This document shows, piece by piece, positions 45,492 through 53,390 of a stretch of 53,390 bases of DNA (its first letter is position 1; each line of letters begins with the position of its first letter). The notes below the pieces were generated by a model. The model did not search any database, had not been told where the DNA came from, and saw nothing but the letters and a program-made list of their open reading frames with translations. The stretch comes from Mesoaciditoga sp. (GTDB lineage Bacteria > Thermotogota > Thermotogae > Mesoaciditogales > Mesoaciditogaceae): contig WGFY01000032.1 in assembly GCA_015491995.1 (NCBI GenBank), forward strand, positions 1 to 53,390, written 5' to 3'. The translations under genes and the position numbers were made by a program.

Positions 45492-47291
45492 TTGAAAATA
45501 CTCGATCACGATATCAAAATTGGAGATATTTCAAAGAATCATGAGAATTTGAAGATAAGCGCCAATGTAGCTCAAGACAACGGTTTCAAAGCTGAATTTT
45601 CTTTGAAAAATCTTTCTAACACTTCAAATTTTGTTGAAGAAATGGAACTCGGAGAATTCGACTCTTCTGAAAGCCTTTTTATGAACAACTTTCAATCATG
45701 GGGGCTGTGCACGTTTGTAAAGCCCGAAAAGATTTTCGCATCTATATCGAACATGAAATCTCAGCTTGGTTTCATGGCGACTCCGATACCAGAGGAGTTC
45801 AAAAACGGTATAGTTTCCGATTATTTCATCGCAACGGACAAAGAATTCGCAGGATTCCTTTCGTCTGAAGCCGTTCATCCTTATTTTTTGTGGCAAAATG
45901 GGATTATCAAGATAAAAGTTTACGTCGGGAAAGAATTAAAGCCAGGTGAAAAAATCGAATTGGGAACTTTATGGTTTAGCCAATATGAGTCGCTTGAAGA
46001 AACGTTAAATGAGTATGCCAAAAGGGTAGCAGATCTCAATCAACCGAAAACCGGAAAACCCGTCTTTGGTTGGTCTTCTTGGTATCATTATTACCTTGAT
46101 ATCTCTCAAGAAAGTTTCATCAAAGAAATGGAGCTTTCGAAGACACTTAACTTAAATTACGAGCTATTCCAATTAGACGATGGTTATGAAGCGGACATAG
46201 GCGATTGGTTAGAAACAAACGAAAAATTTTCAAATGGACTTGAATTCTTGGCAAAAAAAGTTAGAGAGAATGAGATGATCGCCGGAATATGGACGGCGCC
46301 TTTCAGCGTCTCAGAAAGCTCAAAACTTTTCAAAGAACATTCAGATTGGGTTGTAAAAAATGAAAACGATGATCCTTTGCTTGCTTATAAGAATTGGAAT
46401 AAAAAGATATACGCGCTTGATACGACAAATCCAGATGCGCAAAGATGGTTAGAAAATATTTTTTCCGCTCTTAAAGATTACGGCTTTGATTTTTTCAAAA
46501 TAGATTTTCTTTTTGCAGCGATGATTCTGGGCAAGCGTTATCTCAACGTTACTCCAGTTGAAGCTTACAGGATGGGAATTGAAACGATAAGAAAAGCCGT
46601 TGGAGAGTCTCACATCCTTGGCTGTGGAGCGCCTCTTCTTCCCTCCGTTGGATATGTGGATTCGATGAGAATAGGCGCGGACACGGCACCTTATTGGAAT
46701 GATGCAGATCTTGGAAAGCCAAACGCCAAATATTCGATAAGAAACGCTCTGACAAGGAATTTCATGAACGATGTATGGTGGACAAACGATCCGGATTGTG
46801 TTATGGCAAGATCAAACGATACAGAGCTAAATCGTGATGAAAGAATGGTGAATGTGTACACTTCTGCTTTGCTCAACGGCCATTTTTTGGAAAGCGATAA
46901 ACTTTCCGTACTATCCAAAGATGATGTGTGCTTTTTAAAGAGCGCTTTGAACTTTAGAAGCGGAATTTCACATGTGAAATTCATAGACACTGAGAGGTAC
47001 GTTATCCTCTCTAAAAAAACGATAAACGGCGATCTCATATCATTTGTCAACCTCTCAGATTCTTTGTGGAATGTCAAGATCGAAAATTTCTCAAATCTTT
47101 TAAACGAAAAAATAGATGGATTCTTCGTTTCGTATCCATCTATGAAAGAGGCAAATCTATTTGATTCGCAAAGTGTTAACCCACATTCGATATTAATGGT
47201 TTTGCATCGGGGAAAAAGAAAAGTGGTGCGAGAGGATGAAAAAAAGAAAGACGGTAGAGATTTTCACTATTACGGAAGTGATGAATCATGA
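45492..47291 (+). CDS. galA: Alpha-galactosidase, GH36
   Basis: 599 residues from TTG 45492, 8 nt after GGGAGG. The order of motifs follows Thermotoga maritima GalA: WSSWYHYYLD, FQLDDGYEADIGDWL, GIWTAPFSVSESS, YGFDFFKIDFLF with the nucleophile Asp338, and GCGAPLLPSVGYVDSMRIGA followed by the acid/base Asp397. Even the tail (KVVREDEKKKDGRDFHYYG) resembles the Thermotoga enzyme. No signal peptide: it releases galactose from imported alpha-galactosides such as melibiose in the cytoplasm. It overlaps galT by 4 bp. Confidence 0.93.
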   Translation: MKILDHDIKIGDISKNHENLKISANVAQDNGFKAEFSLKNLSNTSNFVEEMELGEFDSSESLFMNNFQSWGLCTFVKPEKIFASISNMKSQLGFMATPIPEEFKNGIVSDYFIATDKEFAGFLSSEAVHPYFLWQNGIIKIKVYVGKELKPGEKIELGTLWFSQYESLEETLNEYAKRVADLNQPKTGKPVFGWSSWYHYYLDISQESFIKEMELSKTLNLNYELFQLDDGYEADIGDWLETNEKFSNGLEFLAKKVRENEMIAGIWTAPFSVSESSKLFKEHSDWVVKNENDDPLLAYKNWNKKIYALDTTNPDAQRWLENIFSALKDYGFDFFKIDFLFAAMILGKRYLNVTPVEAYRMGIETIRKAVGESHILGCGAPLLPSVGYVDSMRIGADTAPYWNDADLGKPNAKYSIRNALTRNFMNDVWWTNDPDCVMARSNDTELNRDERMVNVYTSALLNGHFLESDKLSVLSKDDVCFLKSALNFRSGISHVKFIDTERYVILSKKTINGDLISFVNLSDSLWNVKIENFSNLLNEKIDGFFVSYPSMKEANLFDSQSVNPHSILMVLHRGKRKVVREDEKKKDGRDFHYYGSDES

Positions 47292-48244
47292 TGGAATTGC
47301 GACATAATCCCATAACAGATGAATGGGTTTTGGTATCTTCAGACAGACAAAAACGACCCGTTCAACCTTCCACAAATACGTGCCCATTGTGCCCTGGAGG
47401 AGCGGAATTCGATCGAAATTACGATTTGGCTGTTTTCGACAACCGTTTTCCATCTTTGGAGATCGATGCGCCAGATGTTGAACGACCCACTGATAAGACA
47501 TTCAAGAACGATCCCTCTTTTGGAAAGTGCGAGGTTGTAATGTACACTTCAAATCACAACTCATCCATGTCGAGAATGCCAATCGGCCAAATCGAAAAGC
47601 TCGTGTACGTTTGGGAAGATAGAACGCGCGAGCTTGCAAAAGAAAAAAGAGTAAAATACATCTATCCCTTTGAAAATAGAGGAAAAGAAGTTGGCGCCAC
47701 GCTTTCACATCCCCATGGTCAACTTTACGCTTTTCCCTTTATACCAAAAAGAGTTCAGGCGATGATCGAAGCAGAAAAGAAATATCATCAAGAGCATGAA
47801 AAGTGCGTGATATGTGACATCGTCGAGTCGGAATTGAAAGTACACGAAAGGATCGTTTACGAAGGAAATCATTTCGTGGCCGTCACGCCTTATTTTTCCA
47901 GTTTTCCCTACGAGGTACACATCTATCCCAAAAGGCACATTTCCTTTTTTATGGATATGATGCCACAAGAAAAGTTCGATCTCGCGGTGGTTTTGAAGAT
48001 AATAACATCAAAATACGACTCTCTTTTTGATGAAGAATTTCCTTACATGATGACGATATTCCAATCACCTGTCAATCCCATAATGAAAGATTTTCACTTC
48101 CATATAGAATTTTATCCGCCCAAAAGGGATAAAAATAAGGTAAAATGGATGGCGAGCGTTGAAACCGGAACGTGGACGTTCATAAATCCGTCGACGCCAT
48201 CAGAAGTGGCAATGCAGTTAAGAAATGCGCTGTACGTGGTGTAA
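47288..48244 (+). CDS. galT: Galactose-1-phosphate uridylyltransferase
   Basis: 318 residues. N-terminal [20 protein letters not shown] and the zinc pair CPLC (32-35) are followed by [13 protein letters not shown] with the nucleophile His143. The C-terminal half has [10 protein letters not shown] and [13 protein letters not shown]. It moves UMP from UDP-glucose to galactose 1-phosphate (Leloir pathway). Part of galA-galT with galK further on; galE is not seen in the window. Confidence 0.96.
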   Translation: MMELRHNPITDEWVLVSSDRQKRPVQPSTNTCPLCPGGAEFDRNYDLAVFDNRFPSLEIDAPDVERPTDKTFKNDPSFGKCEVVMYTSNHNSSMSRMPIGQIEKLVYVWEDRTRELAKEKRVKYIYPFENRGKEVGATLSHPHGQLYAFPFIPKRVQAMIEAEKKYHQEHEKCVICDIVESELKVHERIVYEGNHFVAVTPYFSSFPYEVHIYPKRHISFFMDMMPQEKFDLAVVLKIITSKYDSLFDEEFPYMMTIFQSPVNPIMKDFHFHIEFYPPKRDKNKVKWMASVETGTWTFINPSTPSEVAMQLRNALYVV

Positions 48245-48264
48245 AAAAAATGGAGGGTTTGCTC

Positions 48265-49662
48265 ATGATCTCAAAAAAAGTTTCTTTAGAAGAAATGAAA
48301 GAATCGGAGAAATGGTTAACGAGCAAATATGGAACGAGATTTTTTAAGGAAAGCGTTCCCAAATATGAAATGGTCGAAAGCGGAATGCCTGCGAACGCCG
48401 CTTACCAACTAATACATGATGAACTCAACCTCGATGGTAATCCCGATCTTAACCTTGCCACTTTTGTTACAACGTGGATGGAACCTGAAGCAAATCAACT
48501 GATAATGGAGAACGTGCACAAAAATTTCATAGATCACGATGAATATCAGCAAACGGCTATGATAGAAAAACGCGTTGTTAATATGCTTGCAAGGCTTTTT
48601 CGAGTACCAGAAGAGAATAATTTTGTCGGTGTGAGTACCATAGGTTCTTCTGAAGCCATATTGCTTTCGTTACTTGCCCACAAGTGGACATGGAAAAAAC
48701 GTCGAAAAGCTGAGGGAAAATCATTTGATAGACCTAACATCGTCTTTGGTGCAGATGTTCACGTTGTGTGGGAAAAGTTTGCGAGGTATTTTGATGTTGA
48801 AGCAAGGATAGTTCCTATGGATCTGGAGAAATTTATTATTGATATGGATAAAATGTCTAAAATGATCGATGAGAATACGATCTGTATCGGTACGGTTTTG
48901 GGAACAACTTTTACAGGGCAATGTGATCCGATAAAAGAGATAAACGATTTGCTGCTGCACATAAAAAAAGACAAAGGTTGGGATATTCCAATTCACGTTG
49001 ATGGTGCAAGTGGAGGTTTCATAGCCCCTTTTGTTTATCCAGATCTTGAATGGGATTTCCGACTCGAACAAGTAAGATCTATAAACGTATCTGGTCATAA
49101 ATACGGCCTTGTTTATCCTGGGGTTGGATGGGTGATATTTAAGGATGAAAAATATTTGCCGAGTGATCTCATCTTCAATGTCAATTACCTTGGTGGCAAA
49201 ATGCCAACGTTCACGTTGAATTTTTCCAAAAACAGCGATATGATCCTTGCACAGTATTACAATTTGCTGAGATTAGGAAAAGAAGGTTACAAGCGAATCA
49301 TGAAAAACATCCTTGACAATGCCGTTTATCTATCAAAACAACTCGTAGAAACGGGGATGTTTGAAGAGTTAAATTCAAAAATGTTTTTGCCGGTTTTGGC
49401 ACTTCGCCTCAAAGAACCAATTAATTTTGATGTCTACAACCTTTCGGGAAAACTTCGTGAACGTGGGTGGATAGTTCCAGCTTATACATTACCTCCAAAT
49501 GCCGAAAGCATTGCAGTTTTGCGTGTGGTTGTAAAAGAAAATTTCAGTCGAGACATGGCTGAGATGTTTTTCAACGATGTTATAGATGCGTGTAAGGCAC
49601 TCGAAGGGACAAAACTGAAAAATCCCGTGTCCAAAGTTGAAAAAACACATCCAATTTGTTAA
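48265..49662 (+). CDS. gadB: Glutamate decarboxylase
   Basis: 465 residues from ATG 48265, 7 nt after GGAGGG; a longer frame would enter gal[36 protein letters not shown] (PLP lysine about K279) and [11 protein letters not shown] match type II PLP glutamate decarboxylases of the E. coli GadA/B group in both motif and spacing. It turns glutamate into GABA while consuming a proton, an acid-resistance reaction. The gene lies 20 bp after galT in the same direction, so it is probably expressed with the galactose genes, an odd partnership. An APC permease at 42031 could export GABA, not shown. Confidence 0.93.
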   Translation: MISKKVSLEEMKESEKWLTSKYGTRFFKESVPKYEMVESGMPANAAYQLIHDELNLDGNPDLNLATFVTTWMEPEANQLIMENVHKNFIDHDEYQQTAMIEKRVVNMLARLFRVPEENNFVGVSTIGSSEAILLSLLAHKWTWKKRRKAEGKSFDRPNIVFGADVHVVWEKFARYFDVEARIVPMDLEKFIIDMDKMSKMIDENTICIGTVLGTTFTGQCDPIKEINDLLLHIKKDKGWDIPIHVDGASGGFIAPFVYPDLEWDFRLEQVRSINVSGHKYGLVYPGVGWVIFKDEKYLPSDLIFNVNYLGGKMPTFTLNFSKNSDMILAQYYNLLRLGKEGYKRIMKNILDNAVYLSKQLVETGMFEELNSKMFLPVLALRLKEPINFDVYNLSGKLRERGWIVPAYTLPPNAESIAVLRVVVKENFSRDMAEMFFNDVIDACKALEGTKLKNPVSKVEKTHPIC

Positions 49663-49681
49663 GAGCATGGGCTTTTAAATA

Positions 49682-50164
49682 TTACTCATCCTGTGCGTGA
49701 ACATTACGAAATATGTTACGAGAAATATTACGAACAATGTTACGTGCTGAAAACAGGCGTGGCTTCAGGCATTTTGAATAGTGAATCATTTCAAATGTAT
49801 CTTTCTTCGTCGCATTTTTAGATTTCTCTTTCAACAACATTTCATGGTCTTTGAAAATCATGTACGCTAAGATAACTAACAACATCCAGTGCTCTTGAGC
49901 CTCATCACTCAAAAGTTTGCACTCTTTGAGTCCAAGCTCTTATTTTGCCATCTTAAAAAAGCTTTCTATCTTCCAACGCTCAAGATAATTCTTGACTATC
50001 TCAATATCACTGAGATTCACATCCGTGCTTACGAGTGTTATCCTCTCACCACTTTCATTCTCACAAACGACATGCTTTAAGAAGAATCTAAACGCTTGAA
50101 AGCTGGATATCTTTTCATGTACACGCATCTTTTCACCATTGGTTGGTTTTTTGGGTTGATACAT
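49682..50164 (-). pseudogene. Remnant of an IS4-family transposase gene
   Basis: Minus-strand frame from MYQPKKPTNGEKMRVHEKIS contains LVSTDVNLSDIEIVKNY and YLERWKIESFFKMAK, an exact Y-2-R-3-E-6-K motif of IS4-family transposases with the last catalytic Glu. An in-frame TAA (49942-49940) directly follows; after it the frame continues ELGLKECKLLSDEAQEHWML to a stop at 49682. The N-terminal DD part is missing. The tail repeats RNIV RNIS RNIF RN, encoded by a degenerate direct repeat at 49706-49746. Dead element between gadB and galK. Confidence 0.75.
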
Positions 50165-50193
50165 TTTAACCTAGATGTGGCTGATTTTAAAAT

Positions 50194-50625
50194 GTGCGCG
50201 CTACAGGTCTACAATTCCACCTTCAAACATTCGTAATGTTCACCTTAACGATCCTTGTAACATTGGCGCACAGGATGAGTAGGTACAGAGGATTGTCTGT
50301 TCAAAGTGCCACAGTTGTTTTCCTCCTTTTTGGGATGGGAGATCTTGTGAGGACACTTTTAGGTGGAATGATCGGTGCAAGATTGTACAAAATAAAGGCT
50401 GGATACATGCCACTCTTTTGTTCCATAACGACTATCGTCGGTACTTTTTTAGTACTTTGGGTTATTGCCATTCCAATTGTCAATACTGTTTCAGAATATG
50501 TTTTTTTTGCTTGTATCTGGCTTGTGTGCGCTTTCCTCTTGATCTTTGTGATTATGTACATTGGACACGATCTTGAAGAAATCCATTTAAGAATGGAAAA
50601 AAATGCCAAGGAGATGAAATCTTGA
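50194..50625 (+). CDS. Four-helix membrane protein, possibly the 3' part of a disrupted transporter
   Basis: 143 codons from GTG 50194; ATG 50236 is another possible start and neither has a good ribosome binding site. Four hydrophobic segments: MFTLTILVTLAHRM, VVFLLFGMGDLVRTLLGGMI, LFCSITTIVGTFLVLWVIAI and FFACIWLVCAFLLIFVIMYI, then a charged tail. GGMIGARLYKIKAGYMPL resembles a loop of major facilitator transporters, but this is weak. It begins exactly where the IS4 remnant ends and overlaps galK by 4 bp, so it may be a sugar transporter gene truncated by the insertion. Confidence 0.45.
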   Translation: MRATGLQFHLQTFVMFTLTILVTLAHRMSRYRGLSVQSATVVFLLFGMGDLVRTLLGGMIGARLYKIKAGYMPLFCSITTIVGTFLVLWVIAIPIVNTVSEYVFFACIWLVCAFLLIFVIMYIGHDLEEIHLRMEKNAKEMKS

Positions 50626-51701
50626 AATATACGTTCAGATCGCCAGGAAGAATAAATCTCATAGGCGAGCATACCGATTACAACGGAGGATGCGTCCTTC
50701 CGGCCGCGATAAACAAATACACGTACATAACTTTTGAAGAATCAGATCATTTTGAGGCATATTCTAAGTACTTCGATCAGCGTGTCAAATTCTCCCTCGA
50801 CGAAAAAAAAGAAAATGTTGAATGGCTCAACTACGTTAAAGGGGCCCTTTTGTACACATCAAAATACATGAAAAAGAAAATAAGCCCCTGGAAGATAGAA
50901 ATTTCAGGAGTTCTTCCCCTTGGTGCGGGTTTGTCAAGTTCAGCATCTTTAATGGTTGGCGTTGTGTACGGTCTTTGCAAAGTCGAAAATTGGGAAATGT
51001 CACGCCGCCAGATTGCGAACGTGGCTCACAAAGCTGAAAACGAATTCATAGGCGTGAATTGTGGCATAATGGATCAACACATCGTTGCCATGGGCAAAAA
51101 AGACACTTTTATGCTTATCGACACTTTGAATAAAGAATTCGAATACGTCCACGCAGAAAAATTCCCACAAATGATCGTCATAGACTCGGGAGTGAAACAC
51201 AAACTTGCCTCAAGTGAATACAACAAGAGGCGAATGGAATGCGGTCAAGTTGAAGGGATCACAGGGATAAAACTTCGCCAGATGAGTTTGGAAACGGTTG
51301 AAAAAAACAAAAAAACACTCGGAGATACACTTTACAAAAGGGCTTTTCATGTTGTAAGTGAAAACGTCAGGGTTTTAAAAGCTATAGAAGCCATTAAAAA
51401 AAGCGACTGGGAGAATCTTGGCCGCCTCCTTTACGCTTCTCATGAAAGCCTTAGAAATTTCTACGAAGTTTCCACTTGGGAAATGGACTTCATAATAGAA
51501 AAGTTGAAAAAGTTTGATGTCGTTTACGGAGCCAGAATGATAGGTGGAGGATTCGGTGGTAGCATTTTGATTCTTTCGAGGCGTGAATCAAGCGAAGAGA
51601 TCTCAAAGATCATGGCGAAATACGAAAGTGAATTTGATGCTAAAATAAAAGTATATGCCGTCAGCACATCCGATGGTGTTCAAGAACTTCAAAGGACGTG
51701 A
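50622..51701 (+). CDS. galK: Galactokinase
   Basis: 359 residues. GHMP-kinase motifs: RSPGRINLIGEHTDYNGGCV (galactokinase signature), PLGAGLSSSASL at 99-110, and MIGGGFGGS near the C terminus. Catalytic Asp in CGIMDQHI. TTG start behind AAGGAGATGAAATC. It phosphorylates galactose for GalT. Separated from galA-galT by gadB and the IS4 remnant, although the three form one block in Thermotoga. Confidence 0.96.
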   Translation: MKYTFRSPGRINLIGEHTDYNGGCVLPAAINKYTYITFEESDHFEAYSKYFDQRVKFSLDEKKENVEWLNYVKGALLYTSKYMKKKISPWKIEISGVLPLGAGLSSSASLMVGVVYGLCKVENWEMSRRQIANVAHKAENEFIGVNCGIMDQHIVAMGKKDTFMLIDTLNKEFEYVHAEKFPQMIVIDSGVKHKLASSEYNKRRMECGQVEGITGIKLRQMSLETVEKNKKTLGDTLYKRAFHVVSENVRVLKAIEAIKKSDWENLGRLLYASHESLRNFYEVSTWEMDFIIEKLKKFDVVYGARMIGGGFGGSILILSRRESSEEISKIMAKYESEFDAKIKVYAVSTSDGVQELQRT

Positions 51702-51705
51702 TATT

Positions 51706-52737
51706 TTGGCAAGCTCAGGAAGAATTCAAAAAAAGGGACTTTCCAAGAAAACAGGAAAAGAAGATGTGGAAATAGATCTCATAGATTACACTGAAAAAGA
51801 ATTTCACGAAGAACGTGTGGAAAAAATTGAAAATTGCCTTCCTTTCAAGGACAAAAACAGTGTTACGTGGATAAACATCAACGGTATTCACGATGTGGAA
51901 TTGATCGAAAAGATCGGTGAACTCTTCGGCCTTCACCTTTTAACCGTTAAAGATATTGCAAATACTTCTCAACGCCCTAAAATAGAGGAGTTCGACGATT
52001 ACATCTATTTAGTGTTGAAAATGCTTTATCTGAAAAAGGGAAAACTCGTCGCAGAACAGGTAAGCCTGGTGTTAGGACAAAATTTTGTCATCTCTTTTCA
52101 GGAGAGAAAAGGGGACGTTTTCAATCATGTAAGGGAAGACATAAAAGCATCTAAAGGAAGGATGAAAACCGCCGGATCGGATTATCTCATGTACTCTCTT
52201 GTAAATGCTGTTGTCGATAATTACTTCATCATCCTTGAAAATTTTGGAGACAGAATAGAAAATCTCCAGGAGAAACTCGTCAAAAATCCTTCACCAAACA
52301 TCTTGCAGACGATACATGAGATCAAAAGGGAAGTGATGTTTTTAAGAAGATCCATTTGGCCGCTTAGAGAAGTTGTAAACGAAGCGGGAAGAGATGGAAT
52401 GCCTCTTATAACAAAGACACTTGTTCCATATTTAAGGGATTTGTACGATCACACAATTCAAACCATAGACATAGCGGAATCTTTTAGAGATTCCCTTTCA
52501 GACATGCTTGATATCTATCTTTCTAGCGTGAACAACAAAACAAACGAGATTATGAAAGTTCTTACGATGTTTTCAACGATATTCATACCTTTAACTTTCG
52601 TAACGGGAATCTACGGCATGAATTTCAAAAATATGCCAGTGCTTGGCTGGAAATGGGGATATCCCGCTGCATGGATGGTGATGGGGGGCGTGACGCTCTT
52701 CATGCTCATATACTTCAAGAGGAAAAAATGGTTGTAA
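51706..52737 (+). CDS. corA: CorA-family magnesium/cobalt transporter
   Basis: 343 residues from TTG 51706 behind AAGGACGTGA; a longer in-frame start lies inside galK. Cytoplasmic domain with long helices (NLQEKLVKNPSPNILQTIHE), then TFVTGIYGMNFKNMPVLGW with the GMN pore motif and two C-terminal membrane helices ending in the basic tail KRKKWL. A pentameric channel for Mg2+ or Co2+. Directly follows galK; functional link not evident. Confidence 0.95.
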   Translation: MASSGRIQKKGLSKKTGKEDVEIDLIDYTEKEFHEERVEKIENCLPFKDKNSVTWININGIHDVELIEKIGELFGLHLLTVKDIANTSQRPKIEEFDDYIYLVLKMLYLKKGKLVAEQVSLVLGQNFVISFQERKGDVFNHVREDIKASKGRMKTAGSDYLMYSLVNAVVDNYFIILENFGDRIENLQEKLVKNPSPNILQTIHEIKREVMFLRRSIWPLREVVNEAGRDGMPLITKTLVPYLRDLYDHTIQTIDIAESFRDSLSDMLDIYLSSVNNKTNEIMKVLTMFSTIFIPLTFVTGIYGMNFKNMPVLGWKWGYPAAWMVMGGVTLFMLIYFKRKKWL

Positions 52738-52810
52738 ATCTTCGCTAAACAGACACCAAATGATGAGATTCCAACGAATATTTTATTTCGTGTTTTTTTT
52801 GCAATTTATG

Positions 52811-52839
52811 TTGACATATGTATATACACTTGCTATAAT
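52811..52839 (+). promoter_or_regulatory. Consensus promoter with palindrome in the spacer
   Basis: -35 TTGACA (52811-52816), 17-bp spacer, -10 TATAAT (52834-52839), both perfect. The spacer holds the palindrome TGTATATACA (52819-52828), a plausible operator for NiaR itself. The expected start point near 52846 rules out the upstream in-frame TTG at 52845. Confidence 0.85.
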
Positions 52840-52859
52840 GAAGTTTGGTGGTGAGAAAA

Positions 52860-53372
52860 TTGACAAAAGTGCAAAGAAGAAAAGAAATTTTGAAGATGCT
52901 TTCAAACAATCAAATGGAGCTTAGTGGCAAGTACCTTGCTTCGATCTTCGATGTTACAAGGCAAATCATCGTTCAAGATATAGCCATCCTTAAGTCAGAG
53001 GGACACAAGATAACTTCGACAACAAGAGGATATATTTTGAACAAAAAAGATAGAAAAGGTGTTATCAAGGTCATCGCCGTCCAGCATTCTGAAGAAAAAA
53101 TAAAAGAGGAATTGGAATGTATCGTTGAAAATGGTGGAGAGGTAGTGGATGTCATAGTTGAACATCCTTTATATGGTGAGATAAAAGGGAATATAGCCGT
53201 CAAGACGCTCGACGACGTGGAAAGGTTCATGAGCGCTTTCAAGACATCTAATGCTACTCCTTTGCTCTCACTTTCAAGTGGAGTCCACCTTCACACGATA
53301 GCGGCGAGCAATGAAGCAACGATGAAAAAAATTTTAGAAGCGCTTGAAAAAAGACATTTTTTCCTTGAGTAA
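52860..53372 (+). CDS. niaR: NiaR-type niacin-responsive repressor (HTH_11 plus 3H domain)
   Basis: 170 residues from TTG 52860 behind GGTGGTGA, a start fixed by the promoter just upstream. Residues 1-60 are a winged helix (RRKEILKMLSNNQMELSGKY, VTRQIIVQDIAILKSEGHKI). The rest is the 3H domain with its conserved His residues: AVQHSEEKI, VEHPLYGE and GVHLHTIAAS, which bind metal and ligand in the Thermotoga homologue. NiaR represses NAD biosynthesis and niacin uptake genes when nicotinate is present. No target gene is visible in the window beyond its own promoter. Confidence 0.9.
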   Translation: MTKVQRRKEILKMLSNNQMELSGKYLASIFDVTRQIIVQDIAILKSEGHKITSTTRGYILNKKDRKGVIKVIAVQHSEEKIKEELECIVENGGEVVDVIVEHPLYGEIKGNIAVKTLDDVERFMSAFKTSNATPLLSLSSGVHLHTIAASNEATMKKILEALEKRHFFLE

Positions 53373-53390
53373 AAAACGATTTTATACATA

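Noticed and set aside
48172-48264. N-terminal extension of gadB into galT
   Set aside because: A good ribosome binding site and the family N terminus are at 48265.
49706-49746. Short repeats near the IS4 relic as a CRISPR or satellite
   Set aside because: The units are about 11-13 bp without spacers and encode the RNI tail of the transposase.

Overview
The window looks like chromosomal DNA of a member of the Thermotogota. The reasons are the closeness of the alpha-galactosidase/galT/galK set to the Thermotoga galactose operon, the NiaR regulator, solute-binding proteins without a lipobox, many TTG and GTG starts behind strong GGAGG ribosome binding sites, and a low-to-moderate GC content. 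A glutamate decarboxylase, flagellar genes and no reverse gyrase or other hyperthermophile marker would suit an acid-tolerant, moderately thermophilic branch such as Mesoaciditoga/Athalassotoga. That placement is inference.

Layout. (1) 1-1596, minus: a sucrose/mannosylfructose-phosphate synthase-like glycosyltransferase cut by the window edge, and a PfkB sugar kinase; probably compatible-solute sugar synthesis. (2) 1765-12137: a saccharide-utilisation locus. Two large secreted proteins of unknown specificity are divergent from a LacI regulator, an ABC sugar transporter (binding protein and two permeases) and two GH130 enzymes, one cytoplasmic and one exported. Near-identical palindromic operators sit at both promoters of the divergent pair. 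A decayed PfkB kinase gene follows. (3) 12227-17124, minus: rpsO, pnp, an M16 peptidase and an HD-GYP protein. (4) 17288-30143, plus: a long housekeeping run of udk, mtnA, yaaR-holB-ricT, tgt, mrp, proS, ktrB-ktrA, ftsY, a Regnase-like nuclease, and flgB-flgC-fliE. (5) 30124-36367, minus: a flippase-like membrane protein, a GT2 glycosyltransferase and a YitT protein; then an acetoacetyl-CoA operon (SDR reductase, thiolase, CoA-transferase A and B). (6) 36606-41844: a probably acquired APH/Mph-type phosphotransferase gene behind what looks like a translation-coupled attenuator with a 13-residue leader peptide, next to a four-gene ABC-2 export cassette. (7) 42031-44941: an amino-acid permease and a second LacI regulator that seems to start at ACG. 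(8) 45492-51701: a galactose operon (galA-galT ... galK) holding gadB, an IS4-family remnant and a membrane-protein fragment; an IS256-family remnant lies just upstream. (9) CorA and NiaR close the window.

The most unusual element is the leader at 37764-37865. It carries an extended -10 promoter, a short leader ORF with its own ribosome binding site, two mutually exclusive hairpins sharing an arm, and a U-tract, all ahead of a resistance-like phosphotransferase. This is the architecture of inducible antibiotic-resistance genes. No CRISPR array, tRNA or rRNA gene was seen.
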